Origin: Tipula vernalis
Lineage: Eukaryota > Arthropoda > Insecta > Diptera > Tipulidae
Reading direction: 5' to 3'
Assembly (NCBI GenBank): GCA_958295665.1
Contig: OY282560.1
Coordinates: 20,853,653 to 20,917,652, forward strand
DNA: 64,000 bases
The translations under genes and the position numbers were made by a program. A model generated the notes under the pieces. It saw only the letters and a program-made list of their open reading frames with translations. It was not told where the DNA came from and ran no database searches. This document shows, in pieces, positions 34,649-47,302 of this stretch (within the stretch, counting starts at the first letter, position 1; every line of letters starts with the position of its first letter).

Positions 34649-37344
34649 TCAGAATTTTTGGTGTGATGGTTGATTTTGTAGTATCACTGTTGTTGTATTT
34701 GATGCTACTTAATGTCCTATGGCCCTTGCATTTTGCTTATTACTTATTATGAGCAGTTTTCTTTATCACTGTAGCAGCTTGAAACCATGAAGAAATCACT
34801 AACTTTACAGGGACTCTACAGTTGTAATTTCACAGTTGTTCTTGGACTTGACGACACTCTAACTACCGTCTTACAAGTAACCATACTAAATATTAAAACT
34901 ATTCAAATTAATAGTAGATTTGTGTGGTTATTTCCATGTGTTTTCAAATATAATTGTACGATGATGATTTTGAAAATGTAATCGTACATTATCTCTCTCT
35001 CTATAAATAGTCCAAAATCGTGATGAGATTTTAATGTTGAAAATGACGTAAAACATGGAAATTAAATATGATAAATGATTTTTGGGTTAACAATTTAACA
35101 TATTTCATCATGCGATGATTCTTGATTGTATGAAGATGGGTGCAATAACGTTTTATATGCCAAAGCCATAAATGGTCCATATCATAATAGACAAATTTAA
35201 TTTATTTATATGGATTTTATGTATAATGGTCCCCTCACATCAATGAAATATAGTATGATGCATAATTAATCAAAAATTGTTTTTTTAGTTTTTTTTATAA
35301 TATACAGCATCATTATCCTTGTGACGTGATAATACGCAAACAAAGAATTTTATTATTATCAGAATTATTGAAATACCACAAGAATCGATAAACAGTTTTT
35401 AGTTTAATAGATTCTTACAATTCATAACCTCTATATCCAAAAATATTATTTGCTTGTTATTTATGGATTTAATTTGGACGACATCAACAAGAGTTGGCAG
35501 TTGTAGATATTTAAATTACTATAATTTGACTCTTGAGACAAATTATTCGGGTATTATTAGTATACGGTCACGGCTACCTAAAAAGTAAATATAATTTGTG
35601 GAAAATCCGATAAACTCGATGAGTCAATAATGACTGTTTATATATGTTCGGGCAAACAAACAAAATTGACTTAAGTATTTTCAACCGCACCAGATATAAT
35701 GACATATAAACCTTCTGTGTATAGAGTATGTGATTAACGAATCATAATCTGATTGATCAAATTTCACATGTCACAATAAATAGAATTTGAATCCGGTCTT
35801 ACTACAAGAAAATTGTGTACATACATAACTATGTACAAAATATTTAGTTAGGTGACATTTGTTACACCCTACTTAGGGTGTACATTTTTTATTAAAATAT
35901 TTAAATAATGTTTCAATAATTTTTCGAACAATATGTGCTGGCAAAACTTACATTGTGCTTTTCAAAAGTTTTCACTTCTAACCGAAAAATTCATAAAAAT
36001 GCAGACCAAATTTTTATTTTTGTAATTTTTTTGGGGTTTTTCTTTTACCAGGAAATTATATAATATATACATGTGTGTGTATGTGTATGTGTTTGGGTGA
36101 TATTTCAACAGATGCGAATTGAAAAGAACAAAAAAGTTTTGTGCGGAAAATATGTGTTATACTCGTACTCTTATGCACTACATGCTTTATGTTCAAACTT
36201 TTTTGTCGGTTGGAAAAATCCGTATGCATTCTAGAGGCGCATTTTTATGTGCTGTGTATTGAAGAAAAACTTTAAGGAAAAAAATGTGACTTGATTTATC
36301 TGCATTGTAACTAAAAAAACTAGATCAAGGACTTTCAAAACTAAATTTTATTAACGACCACGACCAACTGAAAGGTAAACAAAGGCCTAGTAGCACGTAT
36401 TTCATAGCAAAAGTAATGTTCAAATTTGTAGCAAGAGGTTAAAACGAGATTTATTATGTGACTTAAAATTAACTAAAACTAATATGTATAGCTAGTCTAA
36501 GCTTATAAACCAGTTTAGGCATTAGAAGCACGCCCTTAATTGACACCTAGGTAATTTTAGTTCGAACATGTTAGTTACCAAATTCACTGATGTGGGGTTG
36601 TTACCGTGCTGTGTATATATTTTTAATGGTTTTGAAGAATGCAACAATTTTAGATCGTGCACGTTAGTATCAAATTCGTCAGTAAAGTGCTGGTGTATCG
36701 GTTTATTCACTTTTTGAGGTCGCTATCGGGTCGAAAAGTGGCGTGGAGCACCTAGTTATAAATAAGACTGGTTATATTTTATTTTACGAACTAAGCAACT
36801 ACAATCATCACTCAGAACAATTCTGTATAGTAAACAGCGACCACCCATCTATGTTTTGAAACAACAAGAAAACATAATGGCACCGGAATGGTGCCAAAAA
36901 AAAAAAAATTGCCAAATGTTCAGTAAAAATTAATTATAACATTTAATATTTTGTCAAGAGCCAAATTTAATAAATATTTATCTGTTAACAAATTATTAAT
37001 TAAATTCCATGTTAATAATTTTAAAAAAAAATTTAGACAAAATATTTGGACAGTAGATTATGTCTAACCTTTTGATATTGTTCATAAATATGATTTATTT
37101 ATTGTTAATCGCACTTTTAGGTTAAAGTGTCTATCTAAAACAGCTTACGTTCGAATGAATGGTACGAATTTTGTAAGAGCCTGTGATCCGAAGTTCAATT
37201 GTTGATTGGGAGGTTTTTTTATTAAATTCAGATAAGCCAAAAGAGTCCAAAACCGAAACCAGCTACAACAATTAGGTTTTAATTCATAAATTATCAGAAC
37301 CACATGCAAAGTGATAATGTGACACTTATGCATGTACGCCTAAC
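34649..37344. other. AT-rich non-coding DNA
   Basis: No gene recognised. A short hairpin (GGCACCGGAATGGTGCC) lies near 36879-36895, and a GT-rich patch near 36074-36095. Confidence 0.5.
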
Positions 37345-37712
37345 ACTTAGCGATTAGAGATCCAGGAAACAACATCGGCCTAGATATGGTGATAGTCTGA
37401 AATTATTGTCACGCTCGAAAGATGGTAATTTTCTGAGAACAAATAACAAAAACTGTCTTCGAACACTTTCAATTCTGTTTGAATGAGACTCGTAGAACAG
37501 GGACCACATGACAGTCACGTACTCAAGCTTCGAATTTCGTTTAATAAATCCCAACATCGAAAAGGCGTTGTTAACAACCGCATCGACGTGAGAATTAAAC
37601 GTTAAATCCGAGCTAAAGATAACGCCCAAATCAGTAACCTTTACTCTTAAAGTAAAAATTATCGTACACAGAAATAGAGCTGTGTGAATATTGTGAAGAA
37701 GAAAAAAATGGA
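37345..37712 (-). pseudogene. LINE RT C-terminal part (split by repeat B)
   Basis: On the minus strand: KVTDLGVIFSSDLTFNSHVD, NNAFSMLGFIKRN and the tail VRRQFLLFVLRKLP with RLSPYLGRCCFLDL. This is the thumb and C-terminal region of a CR1/Jockey-type RT. The upstream palm with the catalytic box has been removed, and a GTGTGGCC repeat sits at the break. Confidence 0.82.
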
Positions 37713-38215
37713 GGTGTGGCCAACACACGACTTTCTTTTACGAACAGAGAATTTTGAGAAATTTAATTTTTTTTTTTTTAATTTTTAAATTTTTAAATTT
37801 TTTTTTTTTTTTTTTTTTTTTTTATTTTTATTTGTTTTTAATTTTTGGAAACATTTTGTATTAGCTAGTTTTTTGTAAACCTTATACTTTTTAAGATATT
37901 TGCAAAACAAATTTTCTGGACCAAGGGAGTGGCCACTTCCGGTTAGCCGATTTGGAGTAAAATTCACTGGGACCTCCCAGTTTATCAAAAAATCTGAAAT
38001 CTGAAGTTTCAGTTCGATTGGTTAAACCATCTGGGCTGTAGAGAGGACACAGACAGACTAACAGACTGACAGACTGACAGACAGACAGACAGACAGACAC
38101 CATTTCGAAACCCACTTTTTCGGACTCAAGGGACCTCAAAACAAATAAATCTCTAAAAATCTCAAGGTCCAAAATTTTCATGATTACTATACTTTATTTT
38201 ACTAGAGTAAAAGAA
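37713..38215 (+). repeat. dispersed 'GTGTGGCC' repeat, copy B
   Basis: Starts GGTGTGGCCAACACACGACT and ends TAGAGTAAAAGAAAG, the same ends as copy A. Contains a long T tract (37768-37823) and a GACA-type tandem (38047-38100: ACAGACAGACT, CTGACAGA units). It lies between two parts of one LINE RT, so it marks an insertion with loss of the RT palm. Confidence 0.7.
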
Positions 38216-38379
38216 AGTAAAAATTGTAAGAGAATTTATCTGTATTAGTTATGATTCGCTAATACTTAATGCACAGCACATTCTGTATATATAGAATGTA
38301 AATTGTGGTATAATCAGTCCAGTCGCCGCGGCCTGATATGAAGATTGATTTTTTCATAATCATAAGCTCATCAGTTCGA

Positions 38380-39066
38380 AACTGTATTGAATTCTCTTAC
38401 AATCTTCGGAACATATTAAAATCATAAAATCATGTGATTAAACCACATCGACTTGAACTTTCGATGCAACAGAGTTAATTAAATTATTTTGAAATACTGC
38501 TAAATTAGTGACCGTTGAACGGCCCGGAAAAAATCCATGCTGACGTCACATTATTAACCATCGACTCGAATGGTTTAGGAATGCAAGATAGAATTGAAAT
38601 TCCACCATAATTAGTTACCTCACTGTGGGGGCCGTTTTTGTAAACCTGTATGATATTTGATATTTTCCAATGATCCGGAAATTTGTCTTGGCTGAGGCTT
38701 AAATTAAATAAATGGCATAAAGCAGCAGCAAAATCGACTGCACACAGTTTCAATAGAGCCACTGGTAAACCATCTGGTCCAGGACCCTTAGAAACGGTCC
38801 ATGTTCATCAAAGCCCCCATCTCGTCAAATTCAGAAAAAACAATATTTAAACTATTGGAGTTAGATGATATATGAGTGTATGAACTATCCTTAACAAAAA
38901 CACAAAAATAATCAGTGAAGAAATCGCCGATTGTCTCTGTATTATCTGAGTTTTGACCAAGGAATTCTAAAAATGACGGCAAGTCGTTATAATGGTTCTT
39001 AAATTTGACAAGTCTCCAAAAATTCTTCGGAATAGATCGCATGACGTTTATTACGCAAGTCTTCAA
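38380..39066 (-). pseudogene. LINE ORF2: linker and RT N-terminus
   Basis: Minus-strand order: linker FWRLVKFKNHYNDLPSFLEF and NTETIGDFFTDYFCVFV (39066-38790). Then CHLFNLSLSQDKFPDHWKIS, VYKNGPHSEVTNYGGISIL and PKPFESMV (38762-38600). After a frameshift, an HGFFPGRSTVT-like segment and NLAVFQNNLINSVASKVQVD lead to VDVV near 38450. Catalytic block A should follow but is lost. This joins the C-terminal piece at 37345-37712. Confidence 0.85.
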
Positions 39067-39219
39067 GTTGTTTGAACTCTTTAGTAAACCATGTGACGGT
39101 TCAGGTACGAGACTTTTTAATTATGTATTTTTTTAGGGATACATTTTTCAATAGCAACTGTCTAGTGAACGTTTGAAATCGATGTTTGATATAGAGTATC
39201 AGCCCAGCAAGATTCTAGT

Positions 39220-39940
39220 TTAAAATATCTATAATTAGTGTAGAAAACCAAATCCAGATAAGTGAAGTATCCATTTTTGCCATAAAACCACAAATTAAGG
39301 CTGATGAATCGTTAGTATTAATAGGGATGAATATATTGCCCTCCATCATCAAAATTAGATCTGGAAAGTTGAAATCGCCCAAAATAACAAAGTCGGTTCT
39401 ATCACATATAAAAGATAATAAATTACATCAGATCTTGTCAATAAAATCTTGACAAAATGACAAGGTTGGTTCTAGAGGAAAGTAAACTGTGCTAATTATT
39501 ATGTAAAATGTATCTAGTTTGAGCTTCACAGCAATGAACTCCATGATTGGGTCGGAAAATAAAAGTTCAAAAAAATAATTTTTCCGTACTGCAATGTTGC
39601 TGTGCACCACCACCTTTAAGTTTTGTACTAAAGTTATACCGATCGCGACGGAAAACGTAAAAGTCCGAAGGGAAAAACTCAGACAGAATTATTACGTCGT
39701 AATTAGATTCGAATTGATAAGCTATTGACGACATTGTTAGATCCATTGGTGATATTACTAGAATTAGTATTTAAAATATTAGAATTAAACGCATTGATTG
39801 AAATTAAATTGATACTTTGCTGCGAGCTCCTTCCTCGTTTTTTGAACTGCATCTTTCTTGAAAATCGCAAACTAGAACCCCAGGTCTTGAAAGACACAAA
39901 CGTCATTAGAAAGAAACCAACATTAGTTCTGCTCAATCTT
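39220..39940 (-). pseudogene. LINE ORF2: APE-type endonuclease remnant
   Basis: Minus strand: a DVIILSEFFPSDFYVFRRDR-like string (frameshifted, near 39640-39720) is followed by the frame 39613-39428 (FIAVKLKLDTFYIIISTVYF, the beta-strand before the catalytic core) and then VILGDFNFPDLI near 39355-39390, the GDFN motif of APE endonucleases. Several stops lie between. The order endonuclease-linker-RT matches ORF2 of CR1/Jockey elements. Confidence 0.7.
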
Positions 39941-40695
39941 GAAAGACATAAACGTTAGTTCTGCTGGATCCCGCGGTCTCTAGGTGATAGTGAGAAGTAA
40001 GACACGTTTGATGGGTAATATTTGTTAACTAGTTTTGATAAAATTCAACATGTGCAATGGAAATGGAATTATTAAATGATTTTTAGGTAAAGTTCTGAAA
40101 TATGGCCACTCAGGATGAAGAAAGCTGGAAAAAATATGTATGAGAAAGATCGATAGTAAAAAACAACCCCAAAAGTCGAGCGACAAAATATAGCGCATAG
40201 TGGGAAGCGCAATAACGTTTTACAATTTCACAAAAGACCAAAGCTGTCCTTGCAAGGACAACCACTAAGCAAAAGTGTAGGCGAAAAAAGTGTGAATGGT
40301 GAAAGACCGAAGTTTTGAAAGTAGAAAAATTGCGCAAAGAGCGCAACTCGTGTAATTTCTTGAAAGGAGTTACAGGATTCAGGTCAACTACCATTTTGGA
40401 CTGTAGAGCTGTACATTGAGGAATTACATGAGAAATTGACACAGATATGCAGAGACTGAAGGGAAATCTTTTGACTCGACCAATCTCGAATAGTCTATAG
40501 TTTGTTTTGGAATACATTTATGTAAAATGGTCGTAATGCAGTGAAAATGTTGTGTTAAACTTGAGAACAATCTATCGAGATTTTTTGCAATTTGCTCATG
40601 GTATATTACCGATTCTCTAAAATCTCAGGTTGAAATACATTTTACCTGATAGTGAAACATCTCATATAGGACAACATCTTTTACCAACAGTCAAT
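39941..40695. other. no feature recognised
   Basis: A 135-codon minus-strand open frame (40110-40517) has no recognised motif and is dominated by codons expected by chance. It is not called as a gene. A duplicated CTTGAAAGACA(C/T)AAACGT string lies at 39885-39960. Confidence 0.4.
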
Positions 40696-40885
40696 CAGGT
40701 TCTCGCCTATGCAAATGAAGTAGTTCGTTGGTCCGCTAGTTCAAATTTCAGCTTCTGTTGATCTCAAAATAAATGAATCCAAAACAAAATATTTAATTTA
40801 TGGTTTTAGAGAACATGACGCAATTGATTTTAGCAGTGACCACTATACATTTTAGGGAGTGGGCAAGATTCAAATACTATCATGA
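40696..40885 (+). pseudogene. non-LTR RT fragment, palm/thumb
   Basis: QVLAYANEVV (the YADD box degraded to YANE) is followed, in a shifted frame, by SASVDLKINESKTKYLIYG and then FREWARFKYY. The GLKINExKTKYM and FxYLG order is typical of several non-LTR RT clades. Only this part remains, and the clade is undetermined. Confidence 0.5.
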
Positions 40886-43800
40886 GAAGATTTGATGTTA
40901 AACCTTGGGGAAAGATAATAAATTTATTTGTATATAGCGAAATTTCAAATGGCTCACCAATTTCGTAATTATCCCCGAGAGGCAGCCAACAACACATGTC
41001 GAGAATTGGTAATCAACTGACCAAATCTGCATGAAACTAATTCAGAAATAAAATATTGTTTTGACCGACACTAGGCTATTAATGAATTTGCCATTTTATG
41101 TTAAAAATGAAAAATCCACTACACAAAAAGGAAGAACCACTTAGCTAAAGAAAACGTTTTCCCATCATTTAAACTAAAAAAAAAAAAAAAAATTGGCCCC
41201 GATTAAAAAGGGGGACAAATAAAAACCAAAATTGTTTTCCCTATTGATCCAATGGCACGGCACACACACACACATACAATATAATTTTTTTACTCAATTT
41301 TCCCTACCAAACTTCTTTTTATTCACGGCTCGTTATCACAATAATACTTATATTCATACCTTTTGATTAAAACATTCAAAAGGAAAACTATAAACTTTCT
41401 AGCTTTGCACAAAAAAAAGGGTTAAAATTTTATCGTATATGACGTGCGGTTAAAGTAGATTTTCTCATGTCATTCATTATATTGTTTGGTGTGACAGATT
41501 TGAACGTGATTTAAATTAATTACTCGAGAGACGTGCTGTATATGTATAATATTTGCACGTTTATACTACAGTTAATCCATTTTAAGATTTTAATTTTTCT
41601 TTTCATCAATCTTGCTATCTTTTCTTTAACTCTGGGCTAAATCAAATATTTGCAAACTAACAGTAGTAACAAGTAATTGATCAGCTACTTTGAGTAAATT
41701 TTTAATCAAGACTAAATGTATAAAGCTAAGATGTAGCGTAGCATTTTTGTGGTTTCTGATTCCAGGCTCGTCAACTCCATACCAGTTGAGCGGTTCTAGG
41801 AATGGGGCAGTGAAAGTGTTTAGGCGAATTTTATCCGACTAGATGAGGCGAAGGGATTAATATTTAGCTAAATTATGTGAAGCTTGTATACCTTAATAAC
41901 TGAAGTGTCTCACGATGAAATAAAATTTGGAAATGGTTTAATTTACAAAATTTTGAAGAGTATTGTAAGGACAAAGAAAATTCCCAGTTTATTGGAAATG
42001 TGTCTAAAATAGGACCGGAACTAGGCTAGGACGACACATTTTTCACAAAAAATTTCAAGTTGATAAAAGGGTTGTAATGATTAACATAAAAATGCGTGGT
42101 AGCGAAACGTACGAAAACATTCGCCAGATTGCGTCGGCTGAGACTAACATGTTATCTGCCACTGTCAGTGGTCAATTATCAGATATCGTATTAATGAAAG
42201 AAAAAAAACTTCTAAACAAAACAATTTTCAAGTTTTTGCGTGTGCGAGTTGGGAGATTTTTGTTTCTTGATAGCTATATCCAAACAAATTTTATTGACAG
42301 CATTCGACCAAGGTACTCTTCAGATTTTCTAATTAACTAATTCCAAAAACACTTTAATTGATCTAACCCTAGAATTAATGTCGACTATCGTCGACTCCTC
42401 AGAAAGAGAGAGGGGTCATAAGTAAGAATAAAGTAAGTTTCATATTATATTTTAACAAAGAAAGTGATGGATAACTAACGGCATGGTAAGGTAATCATTA
42501 CCAGGAAGTATATCGGGTGACTTTACAACAGAAAAAACAAAAATCATTTCCTTAGTTTCCTTTTTTCATGTGAGTTCTAATTTTTTTTTTTTTTTTTTTG
42601 TTCCATAACACAATTTAATAATCCTAGCAAAATATGTACAGATTAGCTAGTGCACATTTAAGCGTCTGACGCATGCCATGGCGTTCAAATAATTATCAAA
42701 TTTTTGAAGTAAAACTTTCTTTTGTTATACCGTAAGTGTTATTATACTGTAACGGTGCCGGTGACGCTCGTGAAGCATAATTTCTAAAACAAATCTCATG
42801 CCGAAAAAATCAACACACAATTTACATTGCAATACACAACAACAACATTTTCTAAGAATAATCGAATCCTCCAAGATTTAGATTAAGGTATTGGTTGCAA
42901 AACAAAAGAAAAATATTAGTCTATGTCTTTCTCGTTCTGAAGGTACAAAATCCCGAAAGTACAACATCCGGATGGTACAAAATCCTAAGGAGACAGGATA
43001 AAGAAATCCTAACGAAAATCAGAAGCCATTTATTCCGTTTTTTTGGGATCACGTCATTTGGCAGAAAAAAAAAATTCTAAAATTTTAAAATCCAGAATGA
43101 ATCAAGCCAGCCTTTGTCATCACTTGAAACATTTGTGGTACATCTATCAGTAGTTCTGATGCGAGCGATGCAATTTTAAGAACTTAACGGAAAAAACTCA
43201 ACTCTCTTTGATAATTGTGTTTCTCGATTTTAGTTTTAAAGATTTTCGTTTTTCTGATTTTTTGGAAATTTTTAGTTTCTGATCCCAAAATTAATCCCAA
43301 AAATACAAAAAAAATTTCAAATATGATTTTAATCCGTTTTTTATCGGGTTGCCGCCCCAAACCCCCACTTTGACGATTTTTTGAAATTCTATCGGAAAAC
43401 TGAGAGAACTCCCCAAAGCCGCTTAGCATTGGAGCCTTTGCGCAAGCGTGACAGGAAAACCTGATAATTATTTCAAATAAAGCCGGTCACCGGTCGGACA
43501 GCTGACCGGCAGAACAAAAGACCGGTTTTCAATGAAATTCAGTTAAATCATCATTTTATATGTAACGAATAAAATTCAATTTATTGGTCGAATAAAAATT
43601 TCATTAGTACTTAGATTTATTACCAAGCCGTTTGGTATATGAATGCAACATGGCGCGAAGCAAAAATATTTTTATTTAATTTCACAAACAATTTCTTGAG
43701 AAAGCTGAAAAAATGCTAAATTAGCTAAATGTTTTGAAGTTACATGACCAATTGGTTAAAGGCAATATTGTCCCAGGCTTTATAACACATTGCTGGTAAC

Positions 43801-43899
43801 AACCTATCGGTTTATGTTCATAATATTTAAACACTACCTGCAAAAAACCAAGAACACTCTAAGATGATCCTTATTCCTAAGAATCAAGAATCTTCGAAG
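40886..43899. other. AT-rich non-coding DNA
   Basis: No gene recognised. Contains a short CA run (41261-41275), several T and A tracts (42582-42600), and a GC-richer CCGGTCACCGGTCGG patch at 43483-43497. The frame at 42077-42340 has no recognised family features. Confidence 0.45.
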
Positions 43900-44693
43900 A
43901 ATTACCATAAATATATTATTTTATTATTTAATATTTGTATTATCAAAAGTATTGAATTAACTGTAACACCATGCGAGTAATACCAACGAGCTGGTAATCT
44001 TCGATGTTACTCTAGAAAATATCGAATAATTTTAATATAGTAAGCAACCCAATTCGCAATATCCGGAATAATTTTAAATTACTCAAATATCCTCAAAAAA
44101 TGTCAACTATGTAAATCAATATCCTCCAAATTTTACTAAACTTTTAATAACTCGATGCTAAGCAGATCATTATTTCGCGAAAAATTCGATTAATGTGAAT
44201 AATTGTAGAAAACAAATTTTAATTCCCCGAAAAACTCGAATGAGCTTAGAATCCTGATAACCTTAAAAAATCAAGAAATCACTAAGAATATTATGCAGAC
44301 ATCGAACGAATAATATTGAAAATATTATAGAATGTCGATATTTTCGAATACTTACGGTGCCAAGCAACTTCACGCTATTAAATTCGGAAATCTGGATGCT
44401 TCCAAGAATTTTGAGCAAAAAGAAAAAAAGTCGAAAAATGTATCAAATCAGTGAGAGAGACACGATTAGACTCGAATAATCTCGAAAAGATCGTTAATTG
44501 TCGAAAAATTACAAATTTTTACGAAGATCTCGAATAAAATTAGAATTCTAATCAATAAATAACTAACAATCTGTAATTAAAAGACATCTCAATGCTAAGC
44601 AATTCAAAAGCACAAAAAACATCATTCTCGGAAAAATAATTGGAGGACGTCGTATAATCTCGAAAATATCGAATAACATCGATGCCAAAACAC
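43900..44693 (-). repeat. dispersed 'TCGAATAATCTCGAA' repeat, left flank of the Harbinger element
   Basis: Degenerate words AATCTCGAAAAnATCGAATAA and ATGCTAAGCA recur through this interval and resume at 47830-47945 on the far side of the TIR element, so the transposon sits inside this repeat. Confidence 0.45.
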
Positions 44694-44980
44694 TTAGGCC
44701 CGTAATTTTAAACGAGGATAGTGATAAATCGGCGAATTTATCCCCTCTTTCGTATTTTTAAACGAAGATAAATCCACCGAATCAAACCTGGATTAAAATT
44801 GTATCCTCGGATTTATACCTCGATATCGATGGCTAAAAGAGTGGATACGGCTATTTTCGAAAATTGGAAAATATAAAACGTCATTTACGATCTGTCAAAT
44901 TACATATACAAAACTAAATATTTGTAGATAATGAATTGCAAATTTAAATTTAAATAAGTTTTTGAAAATTTAAGTTAAAA

Positions 44981-45330
44981 ATGGAAAATATATTTTATGG
45001 GTCTTCGTCTTCGTCATCAGAATCTGGTGAATCAGATTACGAGATACTGTTATCGATACGATCTAAACGTCCTAAGGTATTTCACGATAGAATAGACGTA
45101 GAGTTTTACAATAAGGAATAGTTTCGGGGCGCCGATCCCAGTTTTCTAAAGAAGTTGTTCATTATTTGACCCCGACAAAATCTGGAACCTTTGGACGCAT
45201 ATTATCGCTTATGATATCGCATATTACGTGCACCACTCGCTTTCCATTTTATTTATTTTTTGTACAGGAATGCCACAAATAACGATATTTACTAAAGACT
45301 AACTCCAACAGACTCAAATTAGCTAGTTGC
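44981..45330 (+). pseudogene. Harbinger-like transposase, N-terminal remnant
   Basis: An ATG at 44981 opens a frame with a Ser/acidic head (SSSSSSESGESDYE), then RPKVFHDRIDVEFYNKE, ending at TAG 45119. The R-F-x-D-R-x-D/E-F pattern precedes the RFR-SK-V segment in Harbinger transposases. A shifted frame gives QFSKEVVHYL, and further on TGMPQITI near 45265-45290 matches the region usually written FYA-G-QITIGD. The DDE catalytic part is not present. The assignment rests mainly on TIR and TTA context plus these short blocks. Confidence 0.5.
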
Positions 45331-45388
45331 GAATTCCAGATTATGTAGTTATTTTTTCAGTCTATGTCACAACACGATTTAAATGCTT

Positions 45389-45591
45389 TTAGGCTTGTTG
45401 TGTTTCATACATACTCGTAGCATGATTATCGTAATCTAGAATTTGATGACTCGATGATTTTGCTATTAGTTTGTTCCATTGAAGAAAAACCGTTGTTCTG
45501 AGGGCCAAATATTTTTGCTCGAGAGCACTTTTTAGAAATTTCGAGTTTTCTGTAGATTTACCCGTCTCTTTTTCATAAATATCTTTGTAGC
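45389..45591 (-). pseudogene. unassigned frame inside Harbinger element, truncated by hAT element
   Basis: A minus-strand frame (KYLALRTTVFLQWNKLIAKS, EKETGKSTENSKFLKS) runs from the left edge of the hAT-type insertion to 45389. Harbinger elements often carry a second, opposite-strand Myb/SANT-like gene, and position and strand fit that, but no tryptophan-repeat pattern is clear. It may be chance. Confidence 0.25.
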
Positions 45592-47302
45592 AGTGGCGTA
45601 AGTAGCTAGGTACCCGCAGCACCCGCAGCTGCGGGGCCCACGAGATTTATCGAGCGTTTGAATATTAATTCAAAGTCAAGATTAGATTGATTGTAGCTCA
45701 GATTAAAGAAACCCACCATTTCAAATTTACAAAAACGAAATTTTTAAGATAAGGTGGTCGTCTAATTTTTAGATAAACAAGAAATGATTCCTGTTGCTAT
45801 TAAATATTTTCTTAAGATAGGCCCAATAATTTCTTTTCGATTACTGAAGGTGAAAAAGTTCCGACTAGAACCATATGACGATTTTAGTGTTTGGGTTAAT
45901 TTATTTGTATAACACGTTTTGTACTCCAAGTTTAACCCTTTTGCACTTCAAATTTAACCTTTTATAAATCAAATTAAGCATTTAGCAAAACAAATTGAAA
46001 CTTTTACAAATCAAGTTTTGATTAGAAAATATTGATTTTGATTTGTAAAAGGAAGCAATACTGTTAAGCAGATTTCGATATACCATTTTGTTAGAAAAAT
46101 AACTAACCGCGACTGAAAACAATTACATGTTTCCTTCATTAGGAGTGCTTTTGTCTTTTGAAAGGGATTTAACAGATACTTGAGTCAAACCAGTCAGTCT
46201 CTATAGTCAATTAGCGTTGCAATTAGTGCTGGTGTTCTTTTTTGGTTGTTTTTGGCGGGGTTCTCCCGATTTTGGAAAATACCGTCGCTTCCCGATTTCA
46301 TACCTTTCATACCTTCTATTTTTTTTAAATTTCTCGAAATTATTGGAGTTTAGCATGAAAATGAAATTTTGATGTTCGAGCCTTAGTTGGTGATTCTTTA
46401 TTTCGAAACTGTCAGGTTATTCGTTTTGAGATTATTCGAGTGTGATTCGATGTTACTCAAGAATCTTAGAGTCTATTCTAAGAATATGTTTCTTCGATAT
46501 TTAACAAATTATCCGATACTATTTGAGGGTCCCATTCTTATTGCATGTCGTTTTGTCGAGCTTAGCCATAACTTGCTTAGTAGCATTAAGTTATATTTAC
46601 ATGAATTTCCGGAATATTTCGAAATTTTCGTGGATTTTCTAAATTTTGACAGGCTTTCCGAAATTATTCATTAATATCCAGATTTTTCGGTATTATTGAA
46701 ATTGTTCGAGATCAATCGAAATTCACAAAATAAAGAGATTATTCCAATTTTTCTGTGGTTCTGCGTTATATTCTAGATTTGTTAATGATTTTCAAATTTA
46801 TTCGAATTATGTATGACAATGTTTTCCGATTAGCTCTGAGTTTGAATAATCGCAATATTTAGTCATTTTTCGAGATTATGCCAAAATTTCGATATCTCTC
46901 CCTAGCCGAGGATCTTCTTTCGTTTTACGAATAATTCGATATTAGGGAACTTTCAGGAATATTCATGATACGTATATACTTTGAAAATTTGACATTTTTG
47001 AGATTATTTCGAAATTATTATTTTTATTTTTATATTCGAAATTTGTGATACTTCATCGATATATTTAGAAAACGTCACAGCACTGATATTTGCTGGATGT
47101 TTCGTTTTATTTAAGGCCATTGAAATGAATCATGTTCTCTTTCGTCTAGTCACGAAATGAGATACTTTTAAATAATGCGAGGCTCGACAGTAGAAAGAAA
47201 TAAGATATTATCTAAAAGCTTTACTTGCTTATAAGTACAAGGATTATTTTTGGGACCCAAGAAAAATTTGGCGGCGGGCCCGGGATTTGTAGTTTCGCCA
47301 CT
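45592..47302. mobile_element. hAT-type non-autonomous element nested in the Harbinger element
   Basis: Begins CAGTGGCGTAAGTAGCTAGG and ends GTTTCGCCACTG, the CAGTGGCG terminal motif common to many hAT elements. GC-rich sub-terminal blocks (CCCGCAGCTGCGGGGCCC at the left, GGCGGCGGGCCCGGG at the right) lie just inside. The flanking octamers CTTTGTAG and GTTCGTAG agree at six of eight positions, a decayed 8-bp duplication. The interior has no hAT transposase and contains a copy of the dispersed TCGAATAAT repeat (46300-47100). Confidence 0.75.
46300..47100 (+). repeat. dispersed 'TCGAATAATCTCGAA' repeat copy inside the hAT-type element
   Basis: Same order of strings as the reversed 31211-31500 segment (TTATTCATTAATATCCAGATTT, TTCGAGATCAATCGAAATTC). 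The open frame 46387-46674 overlaps it and is not considered a gene. Confidence 0.5.

Noticed and set aside
19404..34650. Possible CRISPR-like regular array because of the constant 147-bp period
   Set aside because: Units are contiguous satellite monomers without unique spacers, in eukaryotic DNA.
40110..40517. 135-codon minus-strand open frame
   Set aside because: No recognised motif, no context supporting ORF1 of the adjacent LINE, and hydrophobic composition expected by chance.
46387..46674. 95-codon plus-strand open frame
   Set aside because: Overlaps a dispersed repeat that is also present, in inverse orientation, at 31211-31498 with a similar chance frame.
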